Virus record (IMG/VR): IMGVR_UViG_3300022723_000140
Coordinates: 1-43,877 of that record
DNA length: 43,877 nucleotides
From: a virus
Direction: 5' to 3' (one strand)
The notes below the pieces were generated by a model, which searched no databases, was not told the origin of the DNA, and saw only the letters and a program-made list of their open reading frames with translations. Both the position numbers and the translations under genes were made by a program. Below are positions 30,731-38,967 of this stretch, piece after piece (positions within the stretch are counted from its first letter, which is position 1; each line of letters opens with the position of its first letter).

Positions 30731-31768
30731 TTACGCTTGCCCTGGTCGCGCCTGCCGCATCTCTGCGATCACGCTGCTCGGAGATGAGATCTCCGGGCTA
30801 TCAACCACGGCTCGTGCAGATGCTGAAGCAGGTATGTTCGCTTCAGCTTTTCGTCGCACGCGCTCACTCAGATCGGTGGTTGGGGACTGTTCTTGTGCCG
30901 CCACCTGGAAACCCTTGGCTCGCATCCATTCTCGCGTTTTTTCACCGGCGCTTATGAAAGCATCCCGCATCGAAGTGTGATTACCCGATTGCAGTTCGCC
31001 TCCAAGAAAGCTGTCGGCAATGTCCGCCAGATATGGGTCCGCCATGATTTCAGGATACGCACTACTGAACTGTTCCAATGCACTTTCCTGATCGAGCTGC
31101 TGCCTGATCTGTCGCGCAATTTCGTCCGGTTGTACAGTATCGCCAGGCTTGGTGAGCTGCTTAACGGCTTGCGTGACTACCTCATACAACTGTTCTGTTG
31201 CTGTTTCCTCATCGCTCTCCATGAGCGCGTCCAGTGCGCTTCTGATTCCACTGCGCAGCGCAGCTTGGGCGTCACCCGCCTCGCTGCCATCGTTCGAAGG
31301 CGCGACCTCATCCGTATCAGTACTACGGGTTTGGTTGGCGCGTTTAATCTGTTCCTCGTACTCCTTCGCTTTCTTGTAGATTCGACTCGCTTCCTCCAAG
31401 CGGCGGGTGGCGGCAGCCTCTTTCTGGACCGAGCGTCTCAGCTCATCCAGCGAGAGTACACTTTCTTCGCCGTCTACTTTGACTTTTATTTGTGCCTTCT
31501 TGATAGTATCTTCGTCGAGCAGAAGCTGCTCTTCTTCTTCTTCTTCTTCTTCTTCATCATCTTCTTCTTCGTCTTCCAGTTGCGCGCCGACCTGATCTTC
31601 ATCAGGTGCGCCGACCGCTACGCCCGCCTCCTCATCAGCTTCCTGAAAGCGTTTAGCTGCCAAATCGGCCATAGCTTGGTCCCGCGGAGACAGCGCAGTT
31701 TCCTCCTGGGCATCGTCCGCCTCATCGTTATCCACTACGCCATCGCTGGTAGCAGTGTCTTTACTCAT
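30731..31768 (-). CDS. Scaffolding protein, 345 aa
   Basis: The protein is highly acidic, with a Glu/Asp run near residues 65-80 encoded by a GAA/GAG trinucleotide tract (about 31529-31580). It has a coiled-coil middle (IKKAQIKVKVDGEE, then EEASRIYKKAKEYEEQIKRA) and a basic C-terminal segment (ERVRRKAEA), the arrangement of phage scaffolds whose C-terminus binds coat protein. It sits between portal and capsid genes. GAGGAG precedes ATG 31768 by 7 nt. Confidence 0.88.
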   Translation of the reverse strand: MSKDTATSDGVVDNDEADDAQEETALSPRDQAMADLAAKRFQEADEEAGVAVGAPDEDQVGAQLEDEEEDDEEEEEEEEEQLLLDEDTIKKAQIKVKVDGEESVLSLDELRRSVQKEAAATRRLEEASRIYKKAKEYEEQIKRANQTRSTDTDEVAPSNDGSEAGDAQAALRSGIRSALDALMESDEETATEQLYEVVTQAVKQLTKPGDTVQPDEIARQIRQQLDQESALEQFSSAYPEIMADPYLADIADSFLGGELQSGNHTSMRDAFISAGEKTREWMRAKGFQVAAQEQSPTTDLSERVRRKAEANIPASASARAVVDSPEISSPSSVIAEMRQARPGQA

Positions 31769-31780
31769 CGGTCCACTCCT

Positions 31781-32077
31781 CTAGTTGTACTGCATTTCTT
31801 CAAGTTGCCGAGCAGCTTCGTGCCCGGCAAGGATTGCATCCGCAAGCCAATGCTGGATGGCTTCCGCCACCATCAGCTTATGGTGGATCTCCACCACCTC
31901 GCTTGTCAGAGCCGGATTGATTCGCTTGAACTCTTCAATAGCGCTTTCGCGCTGACCTTCAGCGCGCTCTACGAGATACTTGCCAATGCTGCTGTTCAAG
32001 AACGCTTCGACTTCGGCGCCAAACGCGATAGTCTGCGCAATGTTTTGCATGAACTGTGCGTCTTCGTTTTCGCTCAT
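31781..32077 (-). CDS. Small helical head-region protein, 98 aa
   Basis: This all-helical acidic protein (MSENEDAQFMQNIAQTIAFG, then EVEAFLNSSIGKYLVERAEG) starts in an ATGA overlap with the portal stop. Similar small helical proteins follow portal genes in many short-tailed phages. It may assist portal or scaffold assembly; function is not established. Confidence 0.85.
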   Translation of the reverse strand: MSENEDAQFMQNIAQTIAFGAEVEAFLNSSIGKYLVERAEGQRESAIEEFKRINPALTSEVVEIHHKLMVAEAIQHWLADAILAGHEAARQLEEMQYN

Positions 32078-34206
32078 TGCAATACTCCGTCGGCGCGCGG
32101 TGTTTCAATGCCGGCGGCTTCGCCCACGCCGGCAGTCGGTTGTTTTGCTCCAATACCAGTGCGCGGATCTACAAGCGGAGAACTCGGCATTCCAGACGCA
32201 ATACCGGCCGTTTCGGGTATGAAAAACTCATCTTCATCCTCTTGCCCCGATGCCCATTGCACGATGCCATCGGCCACTGGTGCGACCTGAGGTACTTCGG
32301 CCGCGACCTGCCCTGCCTGCATGGCCGAGTAGGATGCCTCGACCAGCGATTTGGTGGCGGCGGCATCTTCTTTGCGCGCCTTGGGTTCCATAGCGCGGAT
32401 TTCCGCCTCCAGCTTGCGGATCTGCGCCTGGATCAGGTCCGGCGGCTGCTTGGCTTCCAGGCGTTGCTGGAGGTCGGCGATCATGTTCTGCATCGTTGTA
32501 GTGCGCATATCGCCCGCTGAAGTGTCGAAGAACCGCTTGCCATCGCTATAACCCAGTTTCCCGAACACTTCTGCGACGACTTCGTCGAGCACCAGGCCGC
32601 GTTGTTCCAAAACGCCATCCGACAGCAGCTCACGCAGTGTTTGCAAAGCCGTCAGGAACGCGTCGATTATCTCTGCCGGATTGGTTGCACCCATGCCGAC
32701 GCCGACGCTCAAAGTCAGCTCACTCATCAGCAGTTGGTCGGTGAGCGTATCCATACCGAACTTCTGTACCAACCGCGCCTTCTCACCGGCCAGCGCCAGT
32801 ATTTTCATGTCAGATTCGTAGTGTTGCTCCAGCAAAAGTATCTGCCTCAGCACGGGCTCTGCCCACGTCTCGACCCACGTTTTCAGCTGATACGCCTGAA
32901 CCTGATTCGCGTTTTTGGTCAGAATATTCATTCCGCCGACCGTTTCGTTCAGGCGTCGATTCGACTGCACCGACGCCGGCGAAAAAGCACCCGCAATTTC
33001 ATCAAAATCAATATTCAGGCGATCTTGCTCTTGATATGCCGACCCCGTGACATCGTGGTAATCCACCACGCGCACGTTGCCATTGGTTCCAGGGTCGTCC
33101 ATGAGCACCGCCGACCCCGGCGCGTTGCGCGTCAGCGCCCGCAAATCCACCCCTGTATTGCGCTGTACGAAATAGCGTTTGTTCAAGACGAATCGCACAT
33201 TGTCCAGGCGCAGGTTCGCCACGTCGTTTATCTCGACCTGGGTATCCTTCGTGAGCCTTGACACACCGCCCGGATACAGCTTGTGCGCTTCCAAAGCGCA
33301 GAAACCCATCACATACGGGCGGCCGCCGTGGAAAATTTCTTCTGTCAGCGGAGCTGGCTCGGAGAGGAGTTCGATATCCGCCAGCGTGTAGAAAACGAGA
33401 TCGATTCCATCTATTTCAATGATATTGCGGTGCACCCACACGATGGTAAAGTCGGTCAGCGTTGTAGTTTCTGAGCCTTTCGGATCTTGGCGCTGCGGCC
33501 CTTCCCGGATCTGACGGGTGGAGTCCGCGTAGGGCGCTGTAGCCTTGAGCAGCTTCTCGGACGCTATTTCCTTCCAGGGTGCTTGTGTGAGTTCGCCGTT
33601 CGCATCCCGTTTCGGCGCCATGCGCGCTCGCACATCTTTGACGTACATCGGCATCATGTGGATCACGTAAGGGCTGCTGTTGATCGGGTCGTACCATTTT
33701 GCGCCGGGGTCGATGCGCAGATTCTCCGGCGGAATCAGCTCGATCTGCGGACCATCCTTGCGTTTGGCGGGATTGAAATCCCAGCTTTGATGCGAGCAAA
33801 CAACGCCGACTGCCTGCGCTTCCTGGTACGCGCCGAGCGAAATCAGGAACCACGGAATCGTCTTCGTCAATCTGTGCTGCATGACCTCCTGCCAGAGGGC
33901 GGCAGAAGCGCGGTTGACGAGGTCGCTTTCGTTTTGCGCTTTGATAGTCAGCACGTCTTGCGTCGCGAAAAGCGCCTCTGCTGCAACCGCCTCGTTCTTT
34001 CGAATAGATCCCCGTGTTTTGGGGCGGAAAAGCCGCGACCGCAAGCGATATGCATCGTGCATGTACTTCGAGCCCAGCGGATGCTCCGACTGGAACTGCC
34101 GCAGATCTTGTTCAATCTGTCGACGAATCGATGAATCAAAATATGTCGTCGAACCACGAAATGCGTTGCGCGCGAGCGCAAGCCAATCCTGTCCGATGTC
34201 ATCCAT
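32074..34206 (-). CDS. Portal protein, 710 aa
   Basis: Length and order (terminase, small genes, portal, scaffold, capsid) match the P22-type portal. Features include the N-terminal helical region, a mid-protein beta domain (PQIELIPPENLRIDPGAKWY, about 180-200), the stem/crown region with SRLTKDTQVEINDVANLRLD (about 323-342), and a C-terminal coiled-coil barrel (LQQRLEAKQPPDLIQAQIRK, about 595-615). It begins in a TGATG overlap at 34206. The portal forms the dodecameric DNA channel at one capsid vertex. Confidence 0.92.
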   Translation of the reverse strand: MDDIGQDWLALARNAFRGSTTYFDSSIRRQIEQDLRQFQSEHPLGSKYMHDAYRLRSRLFRPKTRGSIRKNEAVAAEALFATQDVLTIKAQNESDLVNRASAALWQEVMQHRLTKTIPWFLISLGAYQEAQAVGVVCSHQSWDFNPAKRKDGPQIELIPPENLRIDPGAKWYDPINSSPYVIHMMPMYVKDVRARMAPKRDANGELTQAPWKEIASEKLLKATAPYADSTRQIREGPQRQDPKGSETTTLTDFTIVWVHRNIIEIDGIDLVFYTLADIELLSEPAPLTEEIFHGGRPYVMGFCALEAHKLYPGGVSRLTKDTQVEINDVANLRLDNVRFVLNKRYFVQRNTGVDLRALTRNAPGSAVLMDDPGTNGNVRVVDYHDVTGSAYQEQDRLNIDFDEIAGAFSPASVQSNRRLNETVGGMNILTKNANQVQAYQLKTWVETWAEPVLRQILLLEQHYESDMKILALAGEKARLVQKFGMDTLTDQLLMSELTLSVGVGMGATNPAEIIDAFLTALQTLRELLSDGVLEQRGLVLDEVVAEVFGKLGYSDGKRFFDTSAGDMRTTTMQNMIADLQQRLEAKQPPDLIQAQIRKLEAEIRAMEPKARKEDAAATKSLVEASYSAMQAGQVAAEVPQVAPVADGIVQWASGQEDEDEFFIPETAGIASGMPSSPLVDPRTGIGAKQPTAGVGEAAGIETPRADGVLQ

Positions 34207-34550
34207 CAGCGCTGAAACACCAGTCGCCCGCTCCGGTCAGCGGGCAGCGCAGCCAGTTCGTCGTGCTCGGCGCGGCCCCGATGTACCCGGTACCGCTCGA
34301 GCAGCTCTCCGCCGGCGCGCATGACTTCTTTGTCAAAGTGAGAAGCGCTGTACATGCTGTCGCTTTTCAGCACAAAGCCCCATGCACCGCTCAGCGACAT
34401 GTTTCGCACGGTTACGATTCCCTGGTAGTCATCACACGTCACCGCCCACAGATGGTCGGGATAGTGCTTATGCAGCGTATCGGCCATCTGTTTGGCCCGC
34501 ACCAGCTCGTTGGCGCGCAGCTGCGGGTTTTCAGTAACGATGTTGCTCAT
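34206..34550 (-). CDS. Conserved small phage protein, 114 aa
   Basis: ATG 34550 has AGAGG 8 nt upstream and overlaps the preceding 50-codon gene (ATGA); the frame continues upstream to 34772, but that extension runs over the neighbouring genes and is not protein-like. The product (MSNIVTENPQLRANELVRAK, with a beta-rich middle DHLWAVTCDDYQGIVTVRNM) looks like a small alpha/beta protein. Function is unknown; it is coupled to the portal gene by TGATG. Confidence 0.8.
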   Translation of the reverse strand: MSNIVTENPQLRANELVRAKQMADTLHKHYPDHLWAVTCDDYQGIVTVRNMSLSGAWGFVLKSDSMYSASHFDKEVMRAGGELLERYRVHRGRAEHDELAALPADRSGRLVFQR

Positions 34551-34699
34551 GCCTTGAACCTCTTTCGGGTGAATCCATCGCGCAGCGCATCGGCCTTGCT
34601 GAACTTTTTTGCCACCTTCTTCGGCGGGCATTTGGCGTATTTGGCGCCGTGGGCGCAGGCTGCCATCAATCGCGCTTGTTTGGGGCTCTTGCTCGGCAT
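34547..34699 (-). CDS. Tiny basic phage protein, 50 aa
   Basis: The product (MPSKSPKQARLMAACAHGAK, then YAKCPPKKVAKKFSKAD) is a lysine-rich small protein of a type commonly found near phage portal genes (MPSKS-KQA-x-AAxAH pattern). It starts in a TGATG overlap at 34699 and ends in an ATGA overlap at 34547-34550. Nucleic-acid or capsid association is suggested by charge only. Confidence 0.75.
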   Translation of the reverse strand: MPSKSPKQARLMAACAHGAKYAKCPPKKVAKKFSKADALRDGFTRKRFKA

Positions 34700-34872
34700 C
34701 ACAGTACTTCCGGCTCGGTGCATTCACGAGAAAACCGCGCTTTTTCCACATCCGACAGCCACAGCCATTCACGCGGAGCGATCAGCGCTTGCACGACCGC
34801 AGGCAGTGCCTCGTAATCGCCGTATCGACTCTCAGGTACATGCAGCGCGGCGACAACGGCTTTACGCTTCAT
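34699..34872 (-). CDS. Tiny phage protein, 57 aa
   Basis: ATG 34872 lies in the last codons of the preceding gene (11-nt overlap). The product (MKRKAVVAALHVPESRYGDY, then EALPAVVQALIAPREWLWLS) is a compact alpha/beta candidate. The frame is open further upstream, but that part is antiparallel in reading to the coding sequence of the 58-aa gene and is rejected. Function is unknown. Confidence 0.65.
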   Translation of the reverse strand: MKRKAVVAALHVPESRYGDYEALPAVVQALIAPREWLWLSDVEKARFSRECTEPEVL

Positions 34873-35038
34873 CGCGGTACAAATCGCGTGGCTGGTAAAA
34901 CACGCGCCCATTCGAGAAATCATATGCGCGCTCGCGCGCAGGCAAATTCCGAGGACCATCCTCGGCATCCGCCTGCTTGACGATCGACTGGAAATTGCGT
35001 TGGCTTACGCGTACCACGGTTTTTGGATCTTGCGCCAT
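34862..35038 (-). CDS. Tiny phage protein, 58 aa
   Basis: ATG 35038 overlaps the stop of the terminase gene as TGATG. The product (MAQDPKTVVRVSQRNFQSIV, then KQADAEDGPRNLPARERAYD) is charged and soluble, with aromatic residues at the C-terminus (FSNGRVFYQPRDLYRDEA). No family is recognised. The continuous chain of overlaps from terminase to portal supports it as a real gene. Confidence 0.7.
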   Translation of the reverse strand: MAQDPKTVVRVSQRNFQSIVKQADAEDGPRNLPARERAYDFSNGRVFYQPRDLYRDEA

Positions 35039-36675
35039 CACGCCACCTCGGGTTCCAAATCGCGCTGGTGCACGATCATCGGCTCGGCCGGGTCCATATC
35101 GTAGATGCGACTCAGCGCATCCAAAAAATCGTCGTGTACCGAAAACGGGTAGGACAGATATTCGTCCAGAAACACCTTATTGAGTGCGTATATCTGGCGC
35201 TCATGATCGTAGCGCTTCACCGGTTTCAAGGTCCGCCACGGCTGGCCTTCGGCCCGCATACGCCGCTGATTCGCGGTATCACCTTCGTACTTGCCGACCA
35301 GATAAATACGCCCATTGCGAAAATCTGGCTCCAGGCGCTGCACGCGGTCGTACTTGGTTACCTCACCTCCTCGTGGCCAGGCCAGCTCGCGAATGGGAAA
35401 GCCCACCACTCCGGGTACTTGCATCTGCTCCTCAAAGTAATCCAAATCCGCCATGGACCCGTAGCGCTCATAGCCAACATTTATGGTTTGGACACCGCGC
35501 ATCCGCGACCAGGTTGCGTACAAATCCCGCAGCCGCCTCCACCGTTCGGCCAGGCGCATTTTGTGATAGTAGCCATCCACTAGCAGCTTGACACCGCCAG
35601 CGCCGACCAGCACCACAGCTATTGCCGTATTGTCGCTGCCTTTTTTTTGCGACGATGCGGGATCGACCATGATGTACACGTTGACCGTCTCCGGGCGGAT
35701 ATCTGCGAATCGCAGCCACTCGCGGTCGAACAGCGCTTCGTTGCCAGCCGCCGGATTCTGCAGCATTTGCGCTGCCAAAATTGAGCTGACCTGGTTCTTT
35801 TTCTTTTCCGCCCACGCTTTGGCCGACAAAAGCACCGGTTTGCCGTCGCGCGTGCCGTCGGCCGTCGCCGGCTTGATCCTGGGGACCAGGATCTTATTGG
35901 ACAGCATGTGCTGATACGTATCTGCAAATGAATAGCGCGTACCAATGTGCCACTTGCGCGCCGTACCATCAGCGCCGCTCGCAGCACCGAGATTGTCCGA
36001 CAGCGACCATGCTTCGGTGGTCTTTTTCACCTGCTCCGGCGTGGTTACCGACTCACGCGTAACGACATCATCGTAGATGAGCAGCTTGAAATGCATGGCT
36101 GTGGGCTGCCCATCAACCAACCCATGGCCCTCCACGGTGCATTCTTTTGGGTTGCTCTGACGGCGCACGATAAGCCCGTTGTCAACAGACCACGAAGGTG
36201 CCTCCCGCTGCGGGTTATCCCACAGTACATCGGGATACGTCGCCTTGAGGTGCGCATTTCCTTCGAACTCGCGCTTGATCTGCGCTACAAAATCGCGAGA
36301 TATCGACTTCACATGCGAAAAGATGCCAATCGTGATCTCCGGGTCGCGCACAATCTCTTGAATCGAGCCCGCGAAGGTGATGATGGTAGATTTATAGTGC
36401 TCGCGTGCCCACAGATCCAGGTGCCCATCCGGACTACGCTCCACCTCACGGCACTGTTCGTACAGCCACGGGTGCAGCGCGTCGAACCGCCTCAGCAGCT
36501 TCACGAGCAAATAGTAGCGGTCGCAGCGCCCCAAATCGGCGCGCATAACGCCGTTGCGCTCCAGCTGCTCCCACAAATCCAGAATGCGCGCGTAGGGCGC
36601 AACATGCAGCTCTACGCACTCATTCTCGGTTAAGAGCCGCGAGTTTCGCCTGAAATTTTTGCCGGAGTTCTTCAT
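35038..36675 (-). CDS. terL: Terminase large subunit, 545 aa
   Basis: This is the ATPase-nuclease motor that packages DNA into the prohead. Numbered from ATG 36675: a deviant Walker A in LWAREHYKSTIIT (about 88-100), Walker B LLIYDDV (about 198-204), the first nuclease aspartate in YIMVDPASSQKKGSDNTA (D338), and a C-terminal DDFLDALSR (near 525). The start is uncertain: an upstream frame runs to 36747, and all candidates overlap the small subunit by at least 50 nt without a strong ribosome-binding site. Length fits the family. Confidence 0.93.
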   Translation of the reverse strand: MKNSGKNFRRNSRLLTENECVELHVAPYARILDLWEQLERNGVMRADLGRCDRYYLLVKLLRRFDALHPWLYEQCREVERSPDGHLDLWAREHYKSTIITFAGSIQEIVRDPEITIGIFSHVKSISRDFVAQIKREFEGNAHLKATYPDVLWDNPQREAPSWSVDNGLIVRRQSNPKECTVEGHGLVDGQPTAMHFKLLIYDDVVTRESVTTPEQVKKTTEAWSLSDNLGAASGADGTARKWHIGTRYSFADTYQHMLSNKILVPRIKPATADGTRDGKPVLLSAKAWAEKKKNQVSSILAAQMLQNPAAGNEALFDREWLRFADIRPETVNVYIMVDPASSQKKGSDNTAIAVVLVGAGGVKLLVDGYYHKMRLAERWRRLRDLYATWSRMRGVQTINVGYERYGSMADLDYFEEQMQVPGVVGFPIRELAWPRGGEVTKYDRVQRLEPDFRNGRIYLVGKYEGDTANQRRMRAEGQPWRTLKPVKRYDHERQIYALNKVFLDEYLSYPFSVHDDFLDALSRIYDMDPAEPMIVHQRDLEPEVA

Positions 36676-37114
36676 AGTCGCGCTGTATGTCTGTCTGCGG
36701 CGGCGGCGGATTATCCGGGTCCGAGCCGACCAGCACCTTTTCTCCAAATATTCGCGGCAGCGTCTTGCTCAGCAACCACTTGCGCGTATCGACTTGCAGG
36801 CGGCGCTGATTTACCTGCGTAATGTTGGCGCACGGGCCATCACTTAGCTCCAGTATCTCATCCGCCAGGCGCATATACCCCACCATTCGATGCATTCGGA
36901 ACCGCGCCCTGAAAGCTTCATCACGGTCCATCTCCCGCTCGATCTGCCGGCGCGGCGGCATTCTGGGGTCTCGACACAGCGCTTCCAAGTTCGGATTTTC
37001 GGCAATCGCCTCGCAAATCGCATCCTGTGTCTCCTGGCAGAAACCCGCTCGCGCCAGTCCGACAGGCTTGTTCCTGCGGCGCCTTTTGGGCTTATCGTCC
37101 GTTTCGGCCATCAT
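36620..37114 (-). CDS. Terminase small subunit, 164 aa
   Basis: A basic N-terminus (DKPKRRRRNKP) is followed by a helix-turn-helix-like region (ETQDAICEAIAENPNLEALC, then RDPRMPPRRQIEREM) and a helical oligomerisation region. This is the usual layout of phage small terminase subunits, which recognise the packaging site. Start at 37114 or the adjacent ATG at 37111; both overlap the upstream stop. The gene overlaps the large subunit by 56 nt. Confidence 0.85.
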   Translation of the reverse strand: MMAETDDKPKRRRRNKPVGLARAGFCQETQDAICEAIAENPNLEALCRDPRMPPRRQIEREMDRDEAFRARFRMHRMVGYMRLADEILELSDGPCANITQVNQRRLQVDTRKWLLSKTLPRIFGEKVLVGSDPDNPPPPQTDIQRDYEELRQKFQAKLAALNRE

Positions 37115-37428
37115 TGCTTGCGCGAAAAAGCATCTGCCGAGATCACAAGCGCTTTCAGGTTGCCCATAATCGCATCGAGCTTACCCTCGACACGGTCACT
37201 CGCGCTCTCCACCCTCGCGAGCGTAGTCTCGATATGGGCGCTTTTTCCCGATATGTTATGCATCTGCGCCTGCAGCTCGCGTACAGCAGCCATGTATTCA
37301 ATCGCGTTGGCTTCCAAGTCGCCCACCCGCGTGATCAACGCGCCGAAACCTGTATCCAGTATCTCTCCGAAAGCGCAGCCTTCCTGCTTATCTTCTGCGC
37401 GTCGCACCCGTGCGCGTTTTTCAGCCAT
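37111..37428 (-). CDS. Coiled-coil protein, 105 aa
   Basis: The basic start (MAEKRARVRRAEDKQEG) precedes a long amphipathic helix (about residues 35-95, MAAVRELQAQMHNISGKSAH, then ETTLARVESASDRVEGKLDA). GGAGG lies about 11 nt upstream. There is no membrane segment. It is located between the lysis module and terminase. Function is unknown. Confidence 0.75.
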   Translation of the reverse strand: MAEKRARVRRAEDKQEGCAFGEILDTGFGALITRVGDLEANAIEYMAAVRELQAQMHNISGKSAHIETTLARVESASDRVEGKLDAIMGNLKALVISADAFSRKQ

Positions 37429-37435
37429 GGTCTCG

Positions 37436-37822
37436 TCACCCTCCGAGGATCCGATCTAAGGTTCCGGGCGCCATGACCCGAGCGAGCTGGATACAGGCAG
37501 CTATCGCAGCAGCGATGCCGCCGACCCAGATGATAGAGCGCCGAGCATGTGCCAGGACGTAGCACACAGGCGCCATTATCGTACGATAAGCGGCGCCGAA
37601 GGCGCGCAGCCAGGCGAAGGCGCCCGCCACCGCGCTGATAGGTTCGCCCAGCGAGCGCAGCGCTGCCGCGTTTTCCGCAAGTCTGGCCTCGACCATGGAT
37701 AGACGCAAATCGATCTCGGCCATCCGCTCGCGCACATCGTGCAGCGCGCTGTCCCGGTCCCGGCGCCCACAGGGGCGCACCCGCCGGTCCATGCCATCGA
37801 CTGTATCCCAGGGGTCGGCCAC
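37436..37822 (-). CDS. Membrane-anchored coiled-coil protein, 128 aa
   Basis: GTG 37822 overlaps the upstream stop (TAGTG). The N-terminal half is a charged helix (ALHDVRERMAEIDLRLSMVE) and the C-terminal part holds a hydrophobic segment (IIWVGGIAAAIAACIQLARV, about 97-116), with a weaker one before it. This layout is seen in phage proteins near lysis genes. It could be a second holin or antiholin, or a membrane-linked assembly factor; it cannot be decided from sequence. Confidence 0.7.
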   Translation of the reverse strand: MADPWDTVDGMDRRVRPCGRRDRDSALHDVRERMAEIDLRLSMVEARLAENAAALRSLGEPISAVAGAFAWLRAFGAAYRTIMAPVCYVLAHARRSIIWVGGIAAAIAACIQLARVMAPGTLDRILGG

Positions 37823-38241
37823 TACGACTTTTCAGCCAGCAGTTGGGCCAGGCAGATCCCATAGTAGCGGTCGCTGTAGCCGTCCACCGTCGCCGGCGGC
37901 GGCTCGCAGGGGCCCGTCGCATCCAGGCAGTCGCGCCACGCCCAGACAAACGCGGCACCGGCGGTGACCATCTGCGCTTCGACAGACAGCGTGATGTACT
38001 CCTCGATGGTCGTCGATGCCGGATCCAGCTCGTAGCGCGGCGCCTCGACCTGCAGATACCCTTCATACGAATAGCCGGCGAGCTTGGCCGCTGCCGCCCG
38101 AGCCACGTAGTAGCTCGCCACCGAGCACGTGCCTCGCTCCTGGCTCTCAGCCTGCGCCCAGCGGGCCAGTACCCCGAGCAGCGACATGAACAGGAACACG
38201 CCGAGCAGCATCCCCACGCCGACTGCCTTGTACTCGCTCAT
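37822..38241 (-). CDS. Exported protein of the lysis module, 139 aa
   Basis: ATG 38241 has GAGGAG 8 nt upstream; the longer frame to 38385 overlaps Rz1 and is not protein-like. Residues 8-31 (VGVGMLLGVFLFMSLLGVLA) form a signal sequence or membrane anchor, with ARWAQA before a possible cleavage site. The exported part contains four Cys (C41, C107, C114, C131 approximately), suggesting periplasmic disulphides. No enzymatic motif was recognised. It is adjacent to the spanins, so an envelope role is likely. Confidence 0.75.
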   Translation of the reverse strand: MSEYKAVGVGMLLGVFLFMSLLGVLARWAQAESQERGTCSVASYYVARAAAAKLAGYSYEGYLQVEAPRYELDPASTTIEEYITLSVEAQMVTAGAAFVWAWRDCLDATGPCEPPPATVDGYSDRYYGICLAQLLAEKS

Positions 38242-38242
38242 C

Positions 38243-38527
38243 TTAATCTCCTCTGCAGGCCGATTGCCGATGCCCCACTTCCCGGACCCAGTCCAGCAGC
38301 CCCTCCAGTCCCTCCCGCGTCGTGCCATACACTGCGCGCGGGTCGCTGGCCTCCAGCAGCGGCGTATCCGGCGGGGCGACCTCACGCGTGCACTGCTCCG
38401 GTGGTGGCATCCGCACCGGCACCGGCACCTGGACCTCTACGGGCTCCGAGATCACCAGCGGGCGCACGGGGTCGCTCTGGCAGCCGGCCAGTGCCAGTGC
38501 CAGTGCCAGCAACAGCAGCCACCTCAC
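38243..38527 (-). CDS. Rz1-like outer-membrane spanin lipoprotein, 94 aa
   Basis: A signal peptide ends in the lipobox LALAGC (Cys at about 16), followed by a proline-rich segment (VQVPVPVRMPPP), the signature of Rz1-type o-spanins. It follows the Rz-like gene with an ATGA overlap. It would join with the inner-membrane partner to fuse the membranes in the last step of lysis, which implies a Gram-negative host. At 94 aa it is longer than lambda Rz1, with a helical C-terminal extension. Confidence 0.85.
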   Translation of the reverse strand: MRWLLLLALALALAGCQSDPVRPLVISEPVEVQVPVPVRMPPPEQCTREVAPPDTPLLEASDPRAVYGTTREGLEGLLDWVREVGHRQSACRGD

Positions 38528-38967
38528 CGGGCCGCCTCGAAGGCATCGCGCAGGATGGCGCTCATCTCTGCCGCCGGCGGCACATCGGGGCGTGCCCGAC
38601 GCTCGCGGTCGGAGGCGGCGACGGCGGCCCTGCGGGCCCTCTCGGCCGCCTCTATGCGCTCCTGGGCGGCTTGTGCCTGCGCCTCCGCCTCGGCCATCAG
38701 CCCCTCGATGCGCGCGTGCTGGGCCTCCAGGGCGGTCCGCAGTGCGCGGTTGGCGGATTCCGCCAGCTGCGTATCAGCGATGGAGTCCGTGAGCTGGCGC
38801 GACAGGCGGTCGGCGCGCTCGGTCTGCTCGGCGGCCTGCGCCTTGGCACGAGTAGCCGAGGCCTGCGCCCACTGCAGCTGCAGCCACAGCACGCCGGCGA
38901 GCACACCCAGGCCGATGGCGGCAGCGCCCCTCCAGCCGATGGCCGATGCCAGCCCCAGCGGGATCAT
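38524..38967 (-). CDS. Rz-like inner-membrane spanin, 147 aa
   Basis: The N-terminal transmembrane helix (about 13-30, GAAAIGLGVLAGVLWLQL) is followed by a long Ala/Gln/Glu coiled coil (about 35-125), the architecture of Rz i-spanins. Overlaps of 4 nt link it to the transglycosylase upstream and to Rz1 downstream. Sequence identity to lambda Rz is not expected in this class; architecture and order are the evidence. Confidence 0.85.
   Translation of the reverse strand: MIPLGLASAIGWRGAAAIGLGVLAGVLWLQLQWAQASATRAKAQAAEQTERADRLSRQLTDSIADTQLAESANRALRTALEAQHARIEGLMAEAEAQAQAAQERIEAAERARRAAVAASDRERRARPDVPPAAEMSAILRDAFEAAR

Noticed and set aside
30893-32290. A 465-codon rightward frame opposite scaffold and portal
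   Set aside because: It is the complement of the acidic scaffold gene; the poly-Phe run is simply the reverse of the Glu run, and no ribosome-binding site is present.
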